DNA of 53,457 nt from an uncultured Coriobacteriales bacterium (lineage in GTDB: Bacteria; Actinomycetota; Coriobacteriia; Coriobacteriales; UMGS124). The stretch covers positions 1 through 53,457 of the forward strand of contig CABQHM010000018.1 in the NCBI GenBank assembly GCA_902464015.1, read 5' to 3'. The notes under the pieces were generated by a model. That model saw only the letters and a program-made list of their open reading frames with translations, made no database searches and was not told where the DNA came from. Positions 26,749-35,357 of this stretch are shown here, piece after piece. The translations under genes and the position numbers were made by a program. Numbering within the stretch: the first letter of the stretch is position 1; each line of letters begins with the position of its first letter.

Positions 26749-26883
26749 GGTTTGTGCCTCCCTTGTCTCCTCGAGCCCCTCCCCTTGGGGGCTCGCGACG
26801 AGGGCCGGGCTGCGTTGACGTGCCCAGCCTCATGGCAAGCATAGTGACGGGCTGGGGCGCGAGGAAGTACGGGTATCCATCGG

Positions 26884-26909
26884 CATCTGTCAGGTTTACC
26901 TGACAGATG
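26884..26909. promoter_or_regulatory. Perfect palindrome, probable LysR operator
   Basis: CATCTGTCAGG-TTTA-CCTGACAGATG: two perfect 11 bp arms with a 4-base spacer, placed between the divergent flavoprotein operon (start 26748) and LysR gene (start 27019). This is the expected place for a LysR-type dimer site controlling both. Confidence 0.8.
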
Positions 26910-27018
26910 AAACTCTGCGTGCCTCTCTTTTTCGGCAAGGCCGCGGTATGCCCAAGGAATGGCACGTGCGTGAAGTCGGCTCTATAATGCGTGGGGAAGA
27001 CGGGGAACGGGGGCTGAC

Positions 27019-27927
27019 GTGAACCTCAACCAACTGGCGTATTTTCGTGCGGTCTGCGAGGCGGGCAGTATCAGCGCCGCAGCCGAGCGTCTTTACATCG
27101 CTCGACCGAGCCTCTCTTCTTCTATTGGGGCGCTTGAGCGAGAGCTCGGCGTTTCCTTGCTTGAGCGTGGGAAGACCGGCGTTGTCCCCACCGAGGCCGG
27201 TTCCGCCTTGCTTGAATGCGTCGTGGACTGCGAAAGCCGACTCACCGCTTGTCTGCGCCGCATCGGGGATATTGGGCAAGGCGAGCATCGCCGGACGTTG
27301 CGCTTCGGGCTTGTGGGCGGCACTCTAGACCCGCAGATCATAGCGCGGCTGTATTCGTATGAGGAACGATGTGCGAGCGTTGCCGTTGAGCTTGTCAATC
27401 GCGGTTGCCCGGATTTTTGGCATGCCGTTGAGGAAGGTGAAATTGACCTTGCTGTTACGGTACGCCCGCCTGCGGTGGGTACGGGCGTGGAGGCGGTGCG
27501 CATCAGCCGACTCGATCAGAGCCTCGTTGTTCATCGGGCAAACCCTGTGGCTATGTTTGGCTTGAAACGCGGTTGGGTTGATTTTACGCACGACATGCCT
27601 GGATGTACGCTGCTTGAGACGGAAGGGCGCCTCGACCCTTATCTTGATCTGCTTAAGTCTCTGGGCATTCAGCGCAAGATGGTAGGGGAGGACCGCGGTT
27701 TCATTCGCCAGCTCATCGCGCACGACAGGGGCTGCGTCCTCACCATCTCGGGCCTCGTAGAACGTTACGTGTGCGATGAGGCGTGCGTGTTGCCGGTGCG
27801 CGGCATCCCGCCTGAGATGGACCTCGACCCTTATCTGATATTTCGGCCTAACCCCGACGAGGAGATTCGCGGGTTTGCTAATCATGCGCTCGTGTGCTTG
27901 GGCTCATCGGCCCAGTTGGATAGTTGA
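27019..27927 (+). CDS. LysR-type transcriptional regulator
   Basis: 302 residues. The N-terminal winged helix is typical (NLNQLAYFRAVCEAGSISAAAERLYIARPSLSSSIGALERELGV...LLERGKTGVVPTEAG), followed by an effector-binding domain. The start is GTG at 27019, in the normal LysR position two residues before the helix, with a G-rich ribosome binding site upstream. It is divergent from the flavoprotein/iron-sulfur operon and probably controls it through the palindrome at 26884-26909. The effector is unknown and may be the reductase substrate. Confidence 0.9.
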   Translation: MNLNQLAYFRAVCEAGSISAAAERLYIARPSLSSSIGALERELGVSLLERGKTGVVPTEAGSALLECVVDCESRLTACLRRIGDIGQGEHRRTLRFGLVGGTLDPQIIARLYSYEERCASVAVELVNRGCPDFWHAVEEGEIDLAVTVRPPAVGTGVEAVRISRLDQSLVVHRANPVAMFGLKRGWVDFTHDMPGCTLLETEGRLDPYLDLLKSLGIQRKMVGEDRGFIRQLIAHDRGCVLTISGLVERYVCDEACVLPVRGIPPEMDLDPYLIFRPNPDEEIRGFANHALVCLGSSAQLDS

Positions 27928-27944
27928 TGGGCTATCTAAGCAAG

Positions 27945-27986
27945 AGGGTGGCGTCGGCTCCCTTGCGCGGGAACCGACGCCACCCT
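27945..27986. terminator. Bidirectional terminator-like hairpin
   Basis: Perfect 13 bp arms (AGGGTGGCGTCGG / CCGACGCCACCCT) lie between the LysR gene and the convergent reductase at 28156. Confidence 0.7.
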
Positions 27987-28155
27987 GTGACGAGTGAAGC
28001 TGCTGTTTCTGCTGCCGTATTGATGAGGTAATCGGCAGTTTGATTTTTAGACGACCCAGAGGCGCTGTGTCGTATGGCCGCTTGAATGCGTTGCAATCAA
28101 TTCGGCAAGCACCGCTGCAGAAAAGCGGAGCCTAGAGACGTATGTGCAAGACGTC

Positions 28156-29754
28156 TTATGCGTCCCAATTTTCGAGTGCAGCGGCATTGGCGCCCGCGAT
28201 GCGGCCGAACACCAGGGCCTCGGCGTTGTTGCCGGCGCCCTGGTAGATGAGACCCCACAGGGACCCCAGCTCGCCGGAGCTGTAGAGGCGCGGGATGGGC
28301 TCGCCAAATGCATCGAGCACCTGCGCGTCGGCGTTGCGGCGCGGGCCGCCCTGGGTGTTGAGCAGGGTCGGGTACTGGACGATGGCGTAGAACGGCGGGG
28401 TGTCGAGCGGCGCGGAAGACTTCTGGTCGTTGTCCTGGGCGAGGTACTGCGTGTTCTTGACGTTCTCGATGGGGCGGGCGAACAGCGTGTCCTCTCCTGC
28501 GGCGATGTCGGCGTTCCACTTGTCTACGGTCGCGGTAAGCGTGTCGGCGTCAACGCCTATTTTCTCGGCCAGCTCGGCGATGGTGTCGGCCTGCACCATC
28601 CAGCCCTTGTCCACCTCCTCGGAGTTGTCGCTGCTCCACGCGGGGCTCTTCACGAGCTTGCCGGCCTGGCGGGCGTTCTCGTCAAAGATGCGGTACGAGG
28701 GAATCTCGTTGTAGTCGAGCGTGTGGCCGTCGAAGTGGTCCACGGCGAGGAGGCCGGCGTGTGTCTCGACACCCTTCTCGTTGACGAAGCGCTTGCCGAG
28801 CTTGTTGACCCAGATCATCGAGGGGGCCAGCGTGCCGAACATGAACGAGTTCTCGAACTCGTCCGTGTGGAAGCCGATGGGGCAGCTGCAGCCGTTCATA
28901 TGCCACAGGCCGGCGCCTACCGCCGCGGCCATCCGCACGCCGTCGCCCGTGTTGCCGGGATGGCCGAGCGCATAGATCGGGTAGCCCTTCACGTTGTTCT
29001 GGAGCATCTCCTGGTCGTACTCGTAGCCGCCCGTGGTGAGGACGACGGCCTTGCGGGCCTTGACGTTGATGTCCGCGCCGTCCTCCGTCGTGGCGACGCA
29101 CCCGATGACCTCGCCGGCGGAGTTGGTGAGCAGCAGCTTGGCGGGCGTGGAGCACATGACCTCGATCCCGCGCTCGTCGACTGCGTGCTGGTAGACGGCG
29201 AACAAGTCGGCGCCCGTGTGGCCCGTGCCGGTCGTCTGGTCGGTGGCATCGCTCACGACGCCGTACTTTTGCTGGGAATCGGAGCCCTCGACCTGCTTGA
29301 AGCCTGCCCCTCCATACACGGTCATCTCGGTGCCGGGCTTGAGGCTGCACAGCCAGTCGACGCACTCGACCGACTTGTCGGAGAAGACGCGCACGAGCGA
29401 CTCGTCGCAGTCGGAATGGGAGATGTCGAACAAGCCCATGATGTACTTGTAGGCGTCCTCGGAGTTCGTGGGGCACAGCACGCCGCCGCCTGAGACCGCG
29501 GTGTTGCCGCCGCCGACGCCCGACTTTTCGAGGACGAGCACCTCGGCGCCCGCGTCGTGCGCGCTGATGGCGCTCGCTGCGCCTGCGCCTCCGAAGCCGA
29601 TCACAACGACGTCGGCCTCCTTGTCCCATGCGATGTCATCCGGTGCTGCGGGCTGGGCCGAGGCGGACCCGGCGAATGCGGCCGCGCCCGCCGCTGTTCC
29701 CGCGGCTGCCGCGCCCTTGATGAAGTTGCGACGGGAAATGTCATTCGTGCTCAT
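28156..29754 (-). CDS. Tat-exported FAD-dependent reductase
   Basis: 532 residues with a Tat signal (SRRNFIKGAAAAGTAAGAAAF), cleaved near ASA. The FAD motif (IGFGGAGAASAISAHDAGAEVLVLEK) is at about residue 48, with GGGNTAVSGGG next. The later motif NTQGGPRRNAD and the ending GELGSLWGLIYQGAGNNAEA match the subgroup of 22247-23902. AAGGAG stands 7 bases before the ATG at 29754; a Met six codons earlier is less likely. It is divergent from the regulator at 30025, and the substrate is unknown. Confidence 0.9.
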   Translation of the reverse strand: MSTNDISRRNFIKGAAAAGTAAGAAAFAGSASAQPAAPDDIAWDKEADVVVIGFGGAGAASAISAHDAGAEVLVLEKSGVGGGNTAVSGGGVLCPTNSEDAYKYIMGLFDISHSDCDESLVRVFSDKSVECVDWLCSLKPGTEMTVYGGAGFKQVEGSDSQQKYGVVSDATDQTTGTGHTGADLFAVYQHAVDERGIEVMCSTPAKLLLTNSAGEVIGCVATTEDGADINVKARKAVVLTTGGYEYDQEMLQNNVKGYPIYALGHPGNTGDGVRMAAAVGAGLWHMNGCSCPIGFHTDEFENSFMFGTLAPSMIWVNKLGKRFVNEKGVETHAGLLAVDHFDGHTLDYNEIPSYRIFDENARQAGKLVKSPAWSSDNSEEVDKGWMVQADTIAELAEKIGVDADTLTATVDKWNADIAAGEDTLFARPIENVKNTQYLAQDNDQKSSAPLDTPPFYAIVQYPTLLNTQGGPRRNADAQVLDAFGEPIPRLYSSGELGSLWGLIYQGAGNNAEALVFGRIAGANAAALENWDA

Positions 29755-30024
29755 ATACGACTCCTTTTCCAACGCTGCCGCCTGCTGCGATACGTCTTAG
29801 CGCGGGAGGCAAACCCTCGAGCTACATTTGGGGGGATTGCCTTGCGCCGACGTTTCCATGATTGCGCCGGCCTTGTTCTCGCGCAACGCCACGAGTGGTG
29901 GGGTGGCGCTGACCGGGTCGTTTCTTCGCGATATCGTCGGCGTGGGTGTCAACGCCACGAACAGGGGGGTATGGCTCGTTAACAGGTTACAATGTTGTCA
30001 GCGAAAGACTGGCACGGGAGGGCG
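29755..30024. promoter_or_regulatory. Divergent promoter region, reductase / regulator
   Basis: About 270 bases between divergent starts. No clear palindrome was found, unlike the 22010-22246 region. Confidence 0.4.
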
Positions 30025-31572
30025 ATGGCTGTGGGCGGGATTGCTTGCTTCGCGGATGAGATCGAGGAGGCGGCCGCTGCGGGGGAGGGGGGCGTCCGCC
30101 ATATTGGCGGCATGCGCTTGAGAGCCGCCCTTTTCGTGGCGCCGCTTGCGATTTTCATCTGGCAGTATGTCATTACGCACGCGTTGATCGCCAACCCGTC
30201 CGGCTCCATGAGCGCCTACTACTACGGGCGCTGCCTGCTTGCGCTGCCGATTGCTCTCTTGTTCCTAAAGACGCCCCTGTCGCAGGGTCGAGACGGCGCC
30301 TTATTCTCAATCCCCATGGCACTTGCCGCCTCCCTGTCTCCGCTTGTTTTGGCGTTGTTCCCGGAACTCCCCGCCGTTGCCGACGCAGCGTGCCTGTTGG
30401 CGGGGTTTGCCTCGACGTGGTTATACCTGCGCGTGTTTCTCATGTTCTCCCTCATGCCGGTGCGCGACGCCCTGACGGTGCTTCTCGGCGGCCTCTCTTT
30501 GGCCTATGCGTGTCGGATGGCGCTGGGCTTTGTCCCGCAGCCCGTCTTGATACTCTTGGGTTTTGTCATGCCTTTCTTGAGCGTCATCGCGTCGCAGCGG
30601 GGCATCGACGCGATGCGTGGCGAGACGGCCGTTGGTTCAAAGGGGAACGCCCGATTCGCGCCCGATGGGACCGCTCGCTCAAAAGCGAGTTCGCTTGGGT
30701 TGCATGGCGCATCGGCAACTCTGTATTGGCTCGTCGTCGTGGAGTTCGCGGTCTATGGGCTGACCGCGGGACTGGTGCGCACCCCCTACGAGGAGGCGCA
30801 ATTTGCCGCAGTGGTCAACGTCGGGGGCGGCCTGTTGCTGCTGGCAAGCAACGTCATGTTGCTGTGGTGGGTCCGGCGCGAGCGCGTTGACATGCACTTG
30901 AGCGGTGTCTGCCAGGCAATCCTGTTCCTGCTCCTGACCGTTTTGCTTACATTGGTACTGTTTGGCAGCGCAGATTCTCCTGTGGCGGCGATAGCCTCGC
31001 TTTTTGCGCGTTTCGGGGTGTACACGCTGCTGCTGTGCCTGTTGTGCGCCCTGCTGCCGCAGACGGATGCCCATCCGTATGTGACGTTTGGGTTTGGCTG
31101 GGGGTTCTTCACGCTGGCAACCGCCGTGGGCATGAGCGCGGCGACGGTGGCCGGAATATCGCGTTTCTCCGCGACCATCGCGCTGGTCATTGCCTACGTG
31201 CTTTGCGCCATTACCTTTCTTGTGCATGCGAGGACAAAGGGGGACGACCGAATCTTTGCAGCCAACGCCGACGTGGGGAGTGGTGCTGGAGGGGAGGATG
31301 TAGGCATGCGGCCGACGGGCGCTTGTGATGAGACCGATGTTCTGACGTTTGACGACATCTCTTGTCGTTGCGCTGAAATGGGGGAGCGCTGCGGCCTCAC
31401 GCACCGCGAGGTCGAGGTCGTGCAGCTCATCTGTCTGGGCCGCAGTAAGAGCTATATAGCGGAAAACCTCTCCATCACCGAGAACACCGTGCGCGGTTAC
31501 GCGAAGAACGCCTATCGCAAGCTTGGCATCCACAGTCGCCAGGAGCTGCTGACGCTTGTGGGAATGAAGTAA
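30025..31572 (+). CDS. LuxR-type regulator with N-terminal multi-pass membrane domain
   Basis: About 515 residues. A cytoplasmic leader is followed by a polytopic domain from about residue 30 to 400 and a LuxR helix-turn-helix (CGLTHREVEVVQLICLGRSK...SITENTVRGYAKNAYRKLGIHSR). I choose the ATG at 30025 because GGGAGG lies just before it. ATGs at 29992 and 30112 are alternatives, and the last would start right before the first helix as in the relatives. The target is probably the divergent reductase at 28156-29754. Confidence 0.85.
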   Translation: MAVGGIACFADEIEEAAAAGEGGVRHIGGMRLRAALFVAPLAIFIWQYVITHALIANPSGSMSAYYYGRCLLALPIALLFLKTPLSQGRDGALFSIPMALAASLSPLVLALFPELPAVADAACLLAGFASTWLYLRVFLMFSLMPVRDALTVLLGGLSLAYACRMALGFVPQPVLILLGFVMPFLSVIASQRGIDAMRGETAVGSKGNARFAPDGTARSKASSLGLHGASATLYWLVVVEFAVYGLTAGLVRTPYEEAQFAAVVNVGGGLLLLASNVMLLWWVRRERVDMHLSGVCQAILFLLLTVLLTLVLFGSADSPVAAIASLFARFGVYTLLLCLLCALLPQTDAHPYVTFGFGWGFFTLATAVGMSAATVAGISRFSATIALVIAYVLCAITFLVHARTKGDDRIFAANADVGSGAGGEDVGMRPTGACDETDVLTFDDISCRCAEMGERCGLTHREVEVVQLICLGRSKSYIAENLSITENTVRGYAKNAYRKLGIHSRQELLTLVGMK

Positions 31573-31705
31573 CGGGGAACATCGCTTTGGCACTTGCCGC
31601 GGATCCAGTTCAGACCCTACGGCCATAAGACAGAAAAAGGAATTGCCTGAAATCGGCCCGCGAGTTACGGGTTGAGATATGCGACGTTGGAGGTCTCAAA
31701 AGGAA

Positions 31706-31740
31706 GGCGTCAGGCCCGGTTCAAAACCAGGTCTGACGCC
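31706..31740 (-). terminator. Terminator of the rhodanese/FMN/DUF169 operon
   Basis: GGCGTCAG..GGTT pairs with AACC..CTGACGCC around a short loop. On the minus strand it is followed by TTCCTTTTG, 37 bases beyond the DUF169 stop. It may also serve the convergent regulator gene. Confidence 0.7.
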
Positions 31741-31776
31741 GTCGATGTCGAACGTTCGTTGAGCCGTTGTTTGCTA

Positions 31777-32712
31777 CTACTTCCCGTAGTCGTTGGAGAT
31801 TGCCCAATCGGTGCCGGTGTCAAGGCCCCACATGCCGAAAACCTCGTTGTAGAAGGGGGGACGGGAGTAGTCGAGGGCGTAGTCGTACTGCGCCTCGAAG
31901 TTGAAGCCGAACCCAGAAACTCCCCAGCCGCACGCGCAGTCCATGAAGGCCTGGAGCTTGGAGGCGGGAATGCAGAACGTGGCGTCGGTCTGCTTGGTGC
32001 GGGCGCGCACCACCTCGCCGCAGTCGGGGAAGCACACCTGGTAGTTGTTGCGGTCCATGGTGTTTACCATCTCGTAGACGCACGAATCGATGCCGTCGAA
32101 GTTCGAGACGATGGTCGTGGCGTCGAGGCGCTTGGCGATGAGGCACATCCAGTTGATCTTGTAGGGGTCGCCCCAAGCCAGGACCACGTCGGGTTCGAAA
32201 TCCATCGTCGAAAGGGGAGCCACGACCCAGGCGGCGTACTTGCCGAGCTCAAAGCGCGGGTACTCCTCGGCGTAGAAGCGCGCCGCTGCCTCCATGTCCT
32301 CGATCATGAGGCAGGAGACGACGGTGTCGAACGAGTCGGTGCCCTCGCTGCAGTCGACCTGGCCGTATCCCACGAGCGGGGCCCAGCACCACTCGTCCTC
32401 CTTGGTCATCACAACCGTCTGCCCGTTGTAACGCGCCATGCTGAACGCCTGGCAGGTGGCGATGTGCTTGCCCAGGTCGCGCTTGGGGCTCACGGCACCC
32501 TCGGGCACGTCTTCGGTGCTTTCGTAGAACTTGACGCCCACAAGGTTGCTGTCGAGGCGAAGCGTCTGGCGCATGGCCTCGTTAAACTGGGCGTATGTCA
32601 CCGGGGCAGCGGTCTCCTCGGCATGGGCCCGCGCGGTCAGGGCCGTGCCTGCGGCCACGCCCGCGGCCGCCGCGCCGATGCCGCCCAGAAGCTGCCTGCG
32701 ATCGAGTTCCAT
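31777..32712 (-). CDS. Exported DUF169-like protein
   Basis: 311 residues. A twin-arginine-type signal (DRRQLLGGIGAAAAGVAAGTA) ends near AHA. The mature part resembles DUF169 (COG2043): an early LVGVKF segment, then CQAFSMARYNGQ and a later EEWCWAPL-like Cys region (DEWCWAPLVGYGQ), and a C-terminal FCIPASKLQAFMDCACGWG. DUF169 has no settled function; export is unusual for it. AAAGGA precedes the ATG. It is the last gene of a three-gene operon, 55 bases after the FMN-binding protein gene. Several conserved-looking Cys residues would allow metal or thiol chemistry (inference). Confidence 0.75.
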   Translation of the reverse strand: MELDRRQLLGGIGAAAAGVAAGTALTARAHAEETAAPVTYAQFNEAMRQTLRLDSNLVGVKFYESTEDVPEGAVSPKRDLGKHIATCQAFSMARYNGQTVVMTKEDEWCWAPLVGYGQVDCSEGTDSFDTVVSCLMIEDMEAAARFYAEEYPRFELGKYAAWVVAPLSTMDFEPDVVLAWGDPYKINWMCLIAKRLDATTIVSNFDGIDSCVYEMVNTMDRNNYQVCFPDCGEVVRARTKQTDATFCIPASKLQAFMDCACGWGVSGFGFNFEAQYDYALDYSRPPFYNEVFGMWGLDTGTDWAISNDYGK

Positions 32713-32767
32713 ATCCTTGTTCCTTTCTCCCTTCTCGTGCGCCGCGGCGCACGAGCTCCCTTGGTCC

Positions 32768-33466
32768 CTATGCTCCGTAGTACTTCTCCGCGTGGTACGC
32801 GAAGAGCGCGCGCAGGACGCTCGTGACGTTGCTCGTGGAGACGGTTGCCCCTGTGACGGCGTCGACGTCGATGCCGGCGACCTGGGTGCCGTAACCGCCC
32901 CAGGCGTCGATGTCCGCCTTCGTCAGCCCCACGAGCGGGGCAACGAAGTTCTCATCCATGTACTCGGCCGTGTATTCGGGCTGGCCATGGATGGGGTTGC
33001 TGTCTCCCCACACGCCGACGTTGTATCCCTCGTTGTCCGTGAAGCACACCCAGCGCAGCTTCGCCTCTTCGGCGCTCGCGGCCGTGTTGAGAATCTCCGC
33101 GTACATGACCGAGCGGTAGTTGCTTGCGGCATCACGGCAGGTGCAGGACGTGAAAGCCACCTGATAGCGCGTGAACGTGGAGTTGGAATTCTCAAAGAGA
33201 ACCGCGGCGTAGAGGTCCTGCTTCACACCGCCGCTGGCAAAATGCGGATAGGGCAGGAGTGTGAAGCCGCCAACGCTGATGACGCCGGAGTCGTCCGTTG
33301 TCACGCCTGCGCTGACCTCCCCGATGGGCTCCCCCGCCTCGCCTCCCGCCGCCTCAGCGCGGACCAGGGCGGCTGGTCCCATGGCGGCAAGGCCCATGAC
33401 GGCGGCAAGGGCCCCGCGTCGACTGATAGGGCTCCCTGCCGTATCACAAGCTGCGTGCTTGGCCAT
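32768..33466 (-). CDS. Exported FMN-binding domain protein
   Basis: 232 residues with an SRRGALAAVMG-type Tat signal. The C-terminal VDAVTGATVSTSNV is the FMN_bind flavinylation motif, where ApbE would attach FMN to the Thr. The middle holds an unusual SCTCRDAASNYRS segment with two near-adjacent Cys, and a GGFTLLPYPHFAS stretch resembling one in the rhodanese-like neighbour. No separate oxidoreductase domain is present, so it probably passes electrons to or from a partner (inference). It is the middle gene of the operon, 18 bases after the previous stop. Confidence 0.75.
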   Translation of the reverse strand: MAKHAACDTAGSPISRRGALAAVMGLAAMGPAALVRAEAAGGEAGEPIGEVSAGVTTDDSGVISVGGFTLLPYPHFASGGVKQDLYAAVLFENSNSTFTRYQVAFTSCTCRDAASNYRSVMYAEILNTAASAEEAKLRWVCFTDNEGYNVGVWGDSNPIHGQPEYTAEYMDENFVAPLVGLTKADIDAWGGYGTQVAGIDVDAVTGATVSTSNVTSVLRALFAYHAEKYYGA

Positions 33467-33484
33467 TTCACGTCCCGCCCTTTC

Positions 33485-34183
33485 CTATTCGGCCGGATTC
33501 AAACGGTCGAAGTCGATGTAGGCGTAGTCGGCGCGCCACGTGGCGTAAAGGTTGGTTCCGCCGTGCTCCTCAGAGTAGACGATAAGCTCGAGGGCGTTGT
33601 CGCCGGTGTACTCCCAGTTGCCTCCGATGTTGTAAAGCTTCTCCGGGTCCCAGCCCAGGAAGATGAGCAGCGCCTTGGTCATGCCGGCGTACCCGCCGCC
33701 GCCGCACATGAAGAAAATCGCCTTGTCCTTGGGGAACAGGTCGTCGAGGACTTGCTGGGACTCCTTGTAGTTGGGGGTGGCGGAGGTGATGTTCCCGTCC
33801 GCGTCCCACTCGAGCGTGAACAGACACGTCCCATCGTAGGCGCCGTCAACGGGCAGGGCGGAAAGCGAGGCAAGATAGGGATAAGGGACGATCTTGAAGC
33901 CGCGAATGGTCGCGGAAAGGTCGGCGTTGCCGCCGATGGCGCCGTAGTCGGCCGGGTCGAAAAGCATGCGGGCGTCGATGTAGCATACGTCGTCGCGGTC
34001 AAGATACTGGTCGATTGTCGAGATGTTGATGTTCTTGTCGACGCCGAACATGCTCTCGGGATCGGGCTCGGGAGCGGGCAGCGGCGCAGGCGCCTCATCG
34101 GCGAAAGCGGCGGGGACACATGCGCCGGCCAAGATGGCCGTTGCGGCGGCAGACGTGACGAACGAACGACGGTTGAGTTCCAT
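33485..34183 (-). CDS. Exported rhodanese-like protein
   Basis: 232 residues with a Tat-type signal (NRRSFVTSAAATAILAG) ending near AFA. The rhodanese-like pattern includes VCYIDARMLFDP (the first acidic strand) and AIFFMCGGGGYAGMTKALLIFLGW. There the Cys sits at the active-site loop, but the loop is Gly-rich with no Arg, unlike classical thiosulfate sulfurtransferases. GFKIVPYPYLAS echoes the FMN protein encoded next. GGAAGGA precedes the ATG at 34183; a Met 11 codons earlier is not needed. It is first in the operon, with a LysR-type site about 120 bases upstream. Confidence 0.75.
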   Translation of the reverse strand: MELNRRSFVTSAAATAILAGACVPAAFADEAPAPLPAPEPDPESMFGVDKNINISTIDQYLDRDDVCYIDARMLFDPADYGAIGGNADLSATIRGFKIVPYPYLASLSALPVDGAYDGTCLFTLEWDADGNITSATPNYKESQQVLDDLFPKDKAIFFMCGGGGYAGMTKALLIFLGWDPEKLYNIGGNWEYTGDNALELIVYSEEHGGTNLYATWRADYAYIDFDRLNPAE

Positions 34184-34300
34184 GGTTCTTCCTTCCCCTG
34201 AGTAACAGTAAGCCATCTGCGTCTTGAGAAGACCTCAGCGCGCAAGGCAACTGTATGCCGCAGGTAAAGCGAGCCACAAGTATCGACAACTTACGCAGGT

Positions 34301-34315
34301 GCAACCCAAGGTTGC
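34301..34315. promoter_or_regulatory. LysR-type inverted repeat upstream of the rhodanese operon
   Basis: GCAACC-CAA-GGTTGC, a perfect inverted repeat 118 bases upstream of the rhodanese-like gene. The same arms recur at 35359-35373 before the LysR gene. Confidence 0.8.
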
Positions 34316-34409
34316 GGAAGATGTCAAAACAGGGGTGGGTAATTAAAACGGGGCCCAAGCGCCACCACGATGACCCGAAAGCCGGCACGCGCCGCGGGTC
34401 CTCAGGCCG

Positions 34410-35324
34410 TCAAATGTGAGCCTTGAGCCCCTCGCCCTTCACCTCCCCGACAAGGGCGGCGTGGCACAGTTTGAGGTAATCCCAGAACCTCTCTGCCACC
34501 GCGGGCAGGCGGCCGGCCTTGCGACGGCACGCGTAGGTGCCGAAAACCTGGGCGTCATGCATGCCGAAAGGGATGTCGACTGTCGCCATGTGGGGCCGCG
34601 TTGCCTTCGGGGCGCAGGAGAAGGAGCAAACGGGCTGGTTTGCGTACATTTTTATGATGTGAGAGTCGGACAGCTGGGCGACGATGTTGGGCTCGACCCC
34701 TTCCCGGGCGCACTGCTCGGTAAAGAAGCGGTGCAGGTGGTTGCGGCCGCCCAGGGTCACGAGCTGGACGTCCTCCATATCGGACAGGTCGATGTAATCG
34801 CGGGTGGCGAGCGGGTTTTGCAGGGGAACGCACAGGAAGTATCCAGGGTGAGCCAGGTCGAGGTGGGTGAACTCCTGCAGGTACTTTGGGTGGCTGCCCA
34901 AAAGGCAGATGTCCACCTCGCCGGCGCGCAGACGCGACAGCGCGCCGTCGGAGCTCGTTTCCTCCACTTCAACCTGAACGCCAGAATCTGGCCGGAAGAA
35001 ATCACTGCCGAAATCCGGAGGCGTCGTCTCGAAGAGACCGTTGCACACGGCGAGCCTGAGGCTGCCCTCCATGGGAGAAAACAGGCCCTCAAGTTTATAG
35101 AACGCTTCAAGGGTGTCCTGGGCGGTCTCCAAAAAACGCTGCCCATCGGCAGTGAGCACAGGGCGAGAGGATTCCACGGACAGAAGCGGGCGGCCGCATT
35201 CTTCCTCGAGTTTTCGCACCGATTTAGAAAGTGCCTGCCGGGAAATAAAGAGTTTTTCAGCTGCCTTGGTGAAGTTGCCCGTCTGGGCAACGGCCACGAA
35301 CGCCTCAACTTGCCGTATATCCAT
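34410..35324 (-). CDS. LysR-type transcriptional regulator
   Basis: 304 residues. The winged-helix domain is typical (DIRQVEAFVAVAQTGNFTKAAEKLFISRQALSKSVRKLEEECG), followed by an effector domain. GAGAGGGGG stands 6 bases before the ATG at 35324; upstream Mets in the same frame are less likely. It lies upstream of the rhodanese/FMN/DUF169 operon in the same direction. Shared inverted repeats before the operon and before this gene suggest that it controls both. The effector is unknown. Confidence 0.9.
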   Translation of the reverse strand: MDIRQVEAFVAVAQTGNFTKAAEKLFISRQALSKSVRKLEEECGRPLLSVESSRPVLTADGQRFLETAQDTLEAFYKLEGLFSPMEGSLRLAVCNGLFETTPPDFGSDFFRPDSGVQVEVEETSSDGALSRLRAGEVDICLLGSHPKYLQEFTHLDLAHPGYFLCVPLQNPLATRDYIDLSDMEDVQLVTLGGRNHLHRFFTEQCAREGVEPNIVAQLSDSHIIKMYANQPVCSFSCAPKATRPHMATVDIPFGMHDAQVFGTYACRRKAGRLPAVAERFWDYLKLCHAALVGEVKGEGLKAHI

Positions 35325-35357
35325 ACAGCCCCCTCTCCCCGCTGGAATAGTATCACG

